The notes under the pieces were generated by a model. The model saw nothing but the letters and a program-made list of their open reading frames with translations, was not told where the DNA came from and did no database searches. The position numbers and the translations under genes were made by a program. This document shows, in pieces, positions 58,770-64,000 of a DNA stretch of 64,000 bases. Positions within the stretch are counted from its first letter, which is position 1, and the number at the start of each line of letters is the position of its first letter. This stretch comes from Flaveria trinervia. Lineage: Eukaryota; Streptophyta; Magnoliopsida; Asterales; Asteraceae. The DNA lies in contig CM046456.1 in assembly GCA_025506515.1 (NCBI GenBank), positions 14,704,061 through 14,768,060 on the forward strand. Reading direction: 5' to 3'.

Positions 58770-59247
58770 CATGATCTAGGTCATCAAACCCACCCCTTCG
58801 AGAAGCAATACACTTCAGGAAAACATGCGCCAAGTATTTATACTGGGGACACAGGTTGCTCTTGTTGAGCACACCTGAGTTGATGTCCACAGCATATTTA
58901 ATCCTGAGGAAGCAACCTCTGACTGTAAGTGGATGTAGTCTGGTGGGTTGATCAGTATCATCCCTAAAATCAAGTACTCTCTGGATGTCAGCTGCTGTAA
59001 TTTCAATGTCATGACCATGAATGGAGCTCCATATTCTGTAAGGCTCATGTGAACGATCTACGAAGGCATTTTCCCAGAAAGCCTGATGTAACGACCTGTA
59101 AGGAGTACACTGTGTGGATATGGCTTTATGTATCCGAGAGCGTCGAAGGAATGCAATAATCTCTGTAAACTCGGCTCCATTCCGAGTCGTATGGTTCAAA
59201 TGAGCACATATATTGTGCTTTGGATTTATGGACCATCTATCAGCCAT
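58770..59247 (-). pseudogene. Copia-4 env-like ORF, N-terminal part only
   Basis: ATG at 59247 starts MADRWSINPKHNICAHLNHT. The frame stays open through RGCFLRIKYAVDINSGVLNK and CIASRRGGFDDLDHD, closely matching the Copia-3 copy, then runs into unrelated sequence at about 58770. About 150 of the expected ~1000 residues remain. A good splice acceptor, TGTTTCAG|G, ends at 59251, four bases before the ATG. Confidence 0.8.
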
Positions 59248-59329
59248 TGACCTGAAACACAAGACATAGAACCATTTGTAAGTCATACATTCAAAATTCA
59301 GTTCAAGGTGTATAGTTTAAATTCAATCC

Positions 59330-59590
59330 GATACATTCGTGCGAATGAATCATGCGACTGGAGTCAGTCGTTTGTTCTTTCGTGCGACTGAGCTCGTTCG
59401 GGTGAATGAGACATGCGACTGAGTTCAGTTTGCTGACTGAGTCTGCGATTGGTTCAGTCGGCCGACTGAACTCATTCGCATGGTTCATTCTGCCGATTGA
59501 TCCAATCGCAAGATTCAATCGTGCGATTGGAGTTCATCCAAACGACCAATCGCATGACCCACTGCTCAATCGACTGAGGTTCGAATCTTG
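59330..59590. repeat. Palindrome cluster upstream of the Copia-4 env-like ATG
   Basis: Degenerate CAGTCG-NN-CGACTG units (for example CAGTCGGCCGACTG and CAATCGTGCGATTG) are packed here. It corresponds to 44750-45010 in Copia-3 and would lie in the predicted intron (59251-59793). Confidence 0.75.
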
Positions 59591-59792
59591 ACCTAATTCA
59601 AGTAATTTAACATGGTTTAATGGTCCATTAGACTCGCCATCTTGTCACTAATGACCTATTAAACTTAATTTTAACTTTTTGCTTAGTTTATGTAGGTTAT
59701 TAGGGCATTTTTCAATCTGGTTAATGTTTCATTCAAATAACACAAATTTGACTCAAGATCTTCTGATTTCTATAAGATTTAACTGCAATGTA

Positions 59793-59794
59793 CC
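59793..59794 (-). promoter_or_regulatory. Putative splice donor of the Copia-4 internal transcript
   Basis: The minus strand reads AGTATACAG|GTACATTG, 141 bp after the TATA-like box. With the acceptor at 59251 it would remove about 540 bp and place the env-like ATG next to the exon junction. Confidence 0.45.
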
Positions 59795-59934
59795 TGTATA
59801 CTTGTCAATCGAATGTCAGAAGATCAATAGCAATGTGAAAACATGATCTCTAGAAATTTTTGGCAGAGTAACGGGAAAGAAAGCGATTTGGGTGCGATTG
59901 GGATTGATGAGTGAAATGCGATCGACTGAGGCCC

Positions 59935-59942
59935 TTTAAATA
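59935..59942 (-). promoter_or_regulatory. Internal TATA-like box of the Copia-4 spacer
   Basis: The minus strand reads CAGTATTTAAAGGGC, aligned with CAGTATAAATAGGGC in Copia-3. The nearest palindrome (59956-59969) is exactly 13 bp upstream. Confidence 0.55.
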
Positions 59943-59955
59943 CTGAACCTACTTT

Positions 59956-60130
59956 CAAACGGCCGACTGGCCTCATTCGCTCAGTTCATTCGGGCGACTG
60001 AGGTTCAGTCGTGCGATTGGCCCAGTTAGTCGCTTTCAGTTGGCCGACTAAGTCTCAGTCGGTCGACTGACTCATTCGTGCCCTTTCATTGCTTTCTCAA
60101 TTAACCGACTGAGTCTCAGTCGGTTGACTG
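59956..60130. repeat. Phased palindrome array in the Copia-4 spacer
   Basis: Units start at 59956, 59987, 60006, 60037, 60056, 60098 and 60117, with intervals of 31, 19, 31, 19, 42 and 19 bp. Degenerate units continue to about 60260. Confidence 0.85.
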
Positions 60131-60337
60131 ACTCATTCGCACCCTGTCATTCGGTCGAAAGGATCATTCTTAAACACTATTCGGGTGAATGACTAAATTT
60201 CATGTCCAGTCATGCGAATGGGATCCATTTGCATGGTTGGTCCATATTCATGGTACAATCATGCGAATAGGTCACATTTAGTAGGTTTTCTGCCATTTTG
60301 AACATTTTAACTTTTTGAAATAGACATTATGAGTTTT

Positions 60338-60432
60338 GATCATCTCAGACATGATCATTTTTAACCAATTTAGTCACTTCAGACGTGACTGCTTTAAACT
60401 TGAAAATTCATATGGTCATCTCAGACATGACC
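60338..60432. repeat. Array of three inverted-repeat units with co-varying arms
   Basis: Units at 60338-60356 (GATCAT/ATGATC), 60372-60390 (AGTCAC/GTGACT) and 60414-60432 (GGTCAT/ATGACC) surround CTCAGAC or TTCAGAC. All three stems pair perfectly although the arm sequences differ. Confidence 0.9.
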
Positions 60433-61865
60433 CATTCAGTGAGTTGATCCCTTATCGATTTTCATGATGTAGTCCGGCAAACAAATTAACTAAAACAACT
60501 TGCTAAATTAGAAACTTAAACTAAAGACTAAAAATTAAGACTTTGTTTTGGCTTTTTGTGAGAGATAGAACCTAAGGTGGAAATCTACTGGATTTGGTTC
60601 CGGAATAGAAAGCTTCAACTTAGATTGACCACACCTGGACCAATTCAATTTTGGAATCATACAGGCACATCAAATCATTTGGGACTTGTTATCAAAATCT
60701 TTTGTTGCTCAATTCTTGGTGTTCATCCAGAGTCATTAGCAACTTTAGGAAATCATACTGGAACTCTTAGATTACCACATTGATTTGAACTTTCAAGAAT
60801 TTCAGCCACAATGATTGTCAATATGTTTGTCCACTTAAATCCATACACAGACTTTTGACACAAAGTGGTGATTGCTTTTGGTTTAATTATTTCAACGAAC
60901 ATTTGTGGATCTCACACTTATATGGTAATCAACATTCCTCAGGAGCTTTTGAGCGGTCTACAGTTATTTTTACAAGAAGAGACTATTCTTAGAGCTTTCA
61001 AGGAGAAGCCAATCCTCAGGTCAGTGCCATCGCACAACAGAGAGGCAGCAAACAACAATGAATTCTAGAATGTCTAGGTTATGCTTATCCTCAGGTCAGT
61101 GCCATCGCACAGCAGAGAGGCGCACAACCTATCTCCTTGTTAGAGCATCTTAATTTTATTTTGCACCAAATGCACCAACAACATAAGTCATTAGCTTGAT
61201 AGCATTTTTCTTCATTTTTTTCTGGTGCTTTGCTCTATTTATGGTCATCCGCACACATTTTGGCGTTTACATGCTCATTGCCCCTTATTGGAATATTGTT
61301 GATTGTGTTAACCAGCGATAAGATGGGAGCCCACAGTCAGTTGAACCACTTAGTTTGATCTTGAGATCACCAGTCAGGTCTAATCATCTATTGTGTTGAA
61401 TCTACCGACATATCAATTGTGGTCTAGAAACCTCTAGGTCTACTCTCATTGTGTTACCTTTAGAGTTACCAGTTTTTCTATCATCTTCCCTTTGATATTG
61501 CTTAGACTACACAGATTTATACTTTGAATGTTTTTGCACCTTTTCTAAATTAAAATTTCAAAGTCCCTCTTGATTTGTTCCTGTGTACTATCATATTTCA
61601 TAGGGTTTGAATCGGTATCACAGATACGATCTACCTTATATCAGTTTTCCACTCCTTCTCCCTCGGTTTTTTTTTATTTTTATTTTTTATTATTTTATTT
61701 TAATGTTGCTTGCTGACTTATTCTCCCCCTAAAATACTAAAATCATAACTGGTTTCATTATTTTAGGATTTTAATAAACAACAAAATAACATAAGTTTAT
61801 TTTAAACAGACTAATTTAACCAAATAAGCTCAAATAAAATGAAGAATTAACTAAGCTACATCGGA
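60433..61865. other. Copia-4 spacer downstream of pol
   Basis: No gene is supported. Two direct repeats of about 35 bp built on CTCAGGTCAGTGCCATCGCA lie at about 61014-61050 and 61089-61125. They recur in decayed form at about 46494-46530 and 46570-46605. Other conserved blocks are GCGGTCTAC at about 60950 and TGTTGAATCTACCGACA at about 61395. Confidence 0.6.
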
Positions 61866-63620
61866 CTACACATGATCATCATCAGGAATAACCTCACTTC
61901 TCTTTTTAACGCCGTTGACCTCTAGCAAATATTGAAAACGTGGTTTATCAAAGGCTTTAGTATAGAGGTCAGCGCGTTGAAAATCAGTATTAATTTTGAT
62001 CACATCAATTAAGTTCTTTTCAAAACAATCGCGTATGAAATGATATTTAATACCGATATGTTTGGTCTTAGGATGTTGGACCGGATTTTTAGTTACTGCA
62101 ATTGCAGCAGAGTTATCTACAAAAATAGGAGTAGAATAGAACGTTAAACCGTAATCCCGCATTTGCTGTTGAATCCAGATGATTTGTGAACAACAACTTG
62201 CAGCAACAATATATTCGGCTTCCAAGGTTGACAATGCAACCGATGTCTGCTTCTTACACTGCCAGGTAATTAATCTTCTCCCAAAGAATTGACACCCTGC
62301 TGATGTAGACTTGTAGTTCATCTTGCAGCCTCCGTAATCCGAGTCACTATACGCCGTGAGCTCAAAATCATCATCATGAGGATACCACAACCCAAGTCTG
62401 GGTGTACCCTTTAGATAGCGAAAAATCCTTTTGACCCCGATCAGATGATTGACCTTAGGTTTAGCCTGATATCTAGAACATAAACATGTCACATACATGA
62501 TATCAGGTCTAGAGGCAGTGAGATACATGAGGGATCCAATCATTCCTCGGTACATCGTGGCATCCACAAGATCTCCATTTTCATCAGGTGCTATGTCGTG
62601 ATTCGTAGCCAGTGGAGTACCGGCAGCAGATGCATTCTCCATGTCAAAACGATTGAGAATGTCTCTTACGTACTTGGTCTGATGTAGAAAGATCCCATTT
62701 GGTGTTTGATCCACTTGTAGCCCGAGAAAGAACTTCATCTCCCCCATAGCACTCATCTCAAACTCTTTCTTCATAACTGCTTCAAACTCTTTGCATAACT
62801 CTTCATTCTTTGAACCGAATATTATGTCATCAACATAGATTTGTACGAGCAGTAGGTCGCCATCTTTTTCTTTAATGAACAGCGTGCAGTCAATGACTCC
62901 CATGCAAAAGCCGTGTTTCACAAGATGAGTCGAGAGTTTCTCATACCAAGCTCTTGGAGCTTGATGAAGCCCGTATAAAGCCTTGTCGAGCTTGTAGACT
63001 CTATCCCAATGATAAGGATCTTCAAATCCCTCGGGTTGACTGACATAGACTGTTTCTCTGATTTCCCCATGAAGAAATGCACTCTTCACATCTAATTGAT
63101 AGACTTTAATCTTCATGTACGATGCATAGGCAAGGAAGATACAATGGCTTCCATCCTTGCCACGGGTGCAAACACCTCATTGTAATCAATTCCCTCGACT
63201 TGGCGAAAACCCTGAACCACCAGTCGAGCTTTGTTCCTGATAATGACCCCTTGGTCATCTTTCTTGCATTTTAAAACCCATTTGGTGCCGATGACCTTAG
63301 CACCTTTAGGTCTATCAACCAGAGTCCATACACCTAACTTCTTGAACTGAAGAAGTTCTTCTTGCATTGCACTCACCCACGCCTCATCATTTAGTGCTTC
63401 ACTGACATATTTTGGCTCAACCTGTGAGACAAAACACCGATAGGCACCATCATGAATATATCCCTTCTCCATAACTGAGGCGTAATCAGCTGAGTATAAC
63501 TGATTTTGGGTTTGTACTCCTGATCTGACATCTCCAATGACATTGTCTATTGGATGATAGACATTTAGTCATGATCCTGGAGTAGTAGGAACAACTACCT
63601 CAGAGCCAAGATGATGAACA
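61866..63620 (-). pseudogene. Copia-4 reverse transcriptase-RNase H (one frameshift)
   Basis: The upstream frame 63113-63472 has EALNDEAWVSAMQEELLQFK, GTKWVLKCKKDDQG and NKARLVVQGFRQVEGIDYNE, then goes out of frame near 63140 through a one-base deletion relative to Copia-3. The 416-codon frame 61866-63116 continues with YQLDVKSAFLHGEIRETVYV, ALYGLHQAPRAWYEKLS, an intact YVDD (IYVDDIIFGS), YLTASRPDIMYVTCLCSRYQ and the RNase H blocks AYSDSDYGGC, STLEAEYIVAA and TKHIGIKYHFIRDC. It ends ADLYTKAFDKPRFQYLLEVN. Apart from the frameshift and a stop near 63570, the domains look well kept, so the copy is relatively young. Confidence 0.9.
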
Positions 63621-63655
63621 TTTGGTTCTGCATCTGAGGTAGTTGGAGTTTGAGG

Positions 63656-64000
63656 CTATGAAGTCGAAGGTGCATCACTGGTAGATGCTTGTGGACTTTT
63701 AGGAACTGGAACCTGTTCCGCTTGACTATTCTGGTTATCTTCTTCAGCTTCATCTTCAGAGGAGGAGTCACTATCGTCGACTACTCCCCCTGACTGAGTA
63801 GATGATTCTCCCTGTGAGCTAGATGTTGGTGGATTCAAGCTATCATACATCATTCGTGTAGCTAATTCGTCATCCGAGGGAGAGAGAGGAATGTTGAACG
63901 ACTTGAAGAATCCATCATAGTCGAAGAAGTAGGCGGGTCCTTTGCCAGTAGGTGGTGTGGTAAATCGCTGAACGTCAACATTACACCACACTTCTACTAG
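63656..64000 (-). CDS. Copia-4 integrase C-terminal linker (partial, cut by window end)
   Basis: The open frame begins at the window edge with VWCNVDVQRFTTPPT-like sequence homologous to 52670-52700 of Copia-3, then an acidic Ser-rich linker (DDSDSSSEDEAEEDNQN). A stop at 63656 separates it from the RT part. This linker joins the integrase to RT in the polyprotein and is poorly conserved in Copia elements. Confidence 0.7.
   Translation of the reverse strand, partial: LVEVWCNVDVQRFTTPPTGKGPAYFFDYDGFFKSFNIPLSPSDDELATRMMYDSLNPPTSSSQGESSTQSGGVVDDSDSSSEDEAEEDNQNSQAEQVPVPKSPQASTSDAPSTS

Larger units (their letters stand above)
58068..64000 (-). mobile_element. Copia-4: second SIRE-like element of the Copia-3 family (continues past window)
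   Basis: Sense order from the right edge is integrase C-terminus and linker, RT, RNase H, spacer, a truncated env-like ORF and a 3' LTR. It shares LTR, spacer motifs and protein blocks with Copia-3. The pol reading frame is better kept than in Copia-3 (intact YVDD, one frameshift near 63140). A deletion removes most of the env-like ORF and the LTR start. Confidence 0.88.

Noticed and set aside
60577..61068. Two plus-strand ORFs of about 67 codons in the Copia-4 spacer
   Set aside because: The homologous spacer of Copia-3 does not keep them open, so conservation there is of DNA, not protein.

Overview
The window is plant nuclear DNA. It holds a seven-exon gene with GT-AG introns and a dense stack of Ty1/Copia and Ty3/Gypsy LTR retrotransposons, a hAT transposon, a CACTA-type MITE and TA/CA microsatellites. 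SIRE-like Copia elements with an extra env-like region after pol suggest a eudicot, probably a composite (Asteraceae). That placement is an impression from element style, not a search result.

Layout. (1) 1-318: end of a Gypsy LTR with a tRNA-Met primer-binding site. (2) 319-15794: a large minus-strand SIRE-like Copia element (Copia-1) with gag, protease, integrase, RT-RNase H and an env-like region. Its post-pol spacer holds a 2.5-kb Gypsy solo LTR with an AATCG target duplication. (3) 16130-21072: a decayed plus-strand Copia element (Copia-2) with short ~180-bp LTRs. (4) 22289-25498: the only intact host gene, a YSL metal-nicotianamine transporter (YSL4/YSL6-like, 677 aa), followed by a hairpin CACTA MITE. 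(5) 26.0-39.1 kb: AT-rich DNA with an ARID-like exon relic, a candidate solo LTR and few other signals. (6) 39.1-40.9 kb: Gypsy RT relic and a second short-LTR Copia fragment. (7) 40930-54994: SIRE-like Copia-3 (minus), split by a hAT element (47320-50551) with a perfect 8-bp duplication, and interrupted in gag by a Gypsy LTR (54995-57844). That Gypsy is itself interrupted by Copia-4 (58068 to the window end), a second member of the Copia-3 family. The insertion order is therefore Copia-3, then Gypsy, then Copia-4, with the hAT also later than Copia-3.

Most notable signal. Copia-3 and Copia-4 carry phased arrays of a 14-bp palindrome (CAGTCG-NN-CGACTG) in the LTR and again in the spacer between pol and the env-like ORF. 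In all four places the proximal palindrome lies exactly 13 bp upstream of a TATA-like octamer. Just before the spacer array are ~40-bp-spaced inverted repeats whose arms change together (GGTCAC/GTGACC, GATCAT/ATGATC, AGTCAC/GTGACT) around a CTCAGAC centre. A CAG|GTA donor site follows the internal TATA at 139-141 bp in both copies. I infer an internal promoter and a spliced subgenomic transcript for the env-like ORF. Copia-1 shows a looser parallel with its own palindrome (CTTCGGAAG).

Apart from the YSL gene, nearly all coding sequence is transposon-derived and broken. Boundaries given for decayed regions are approximate.
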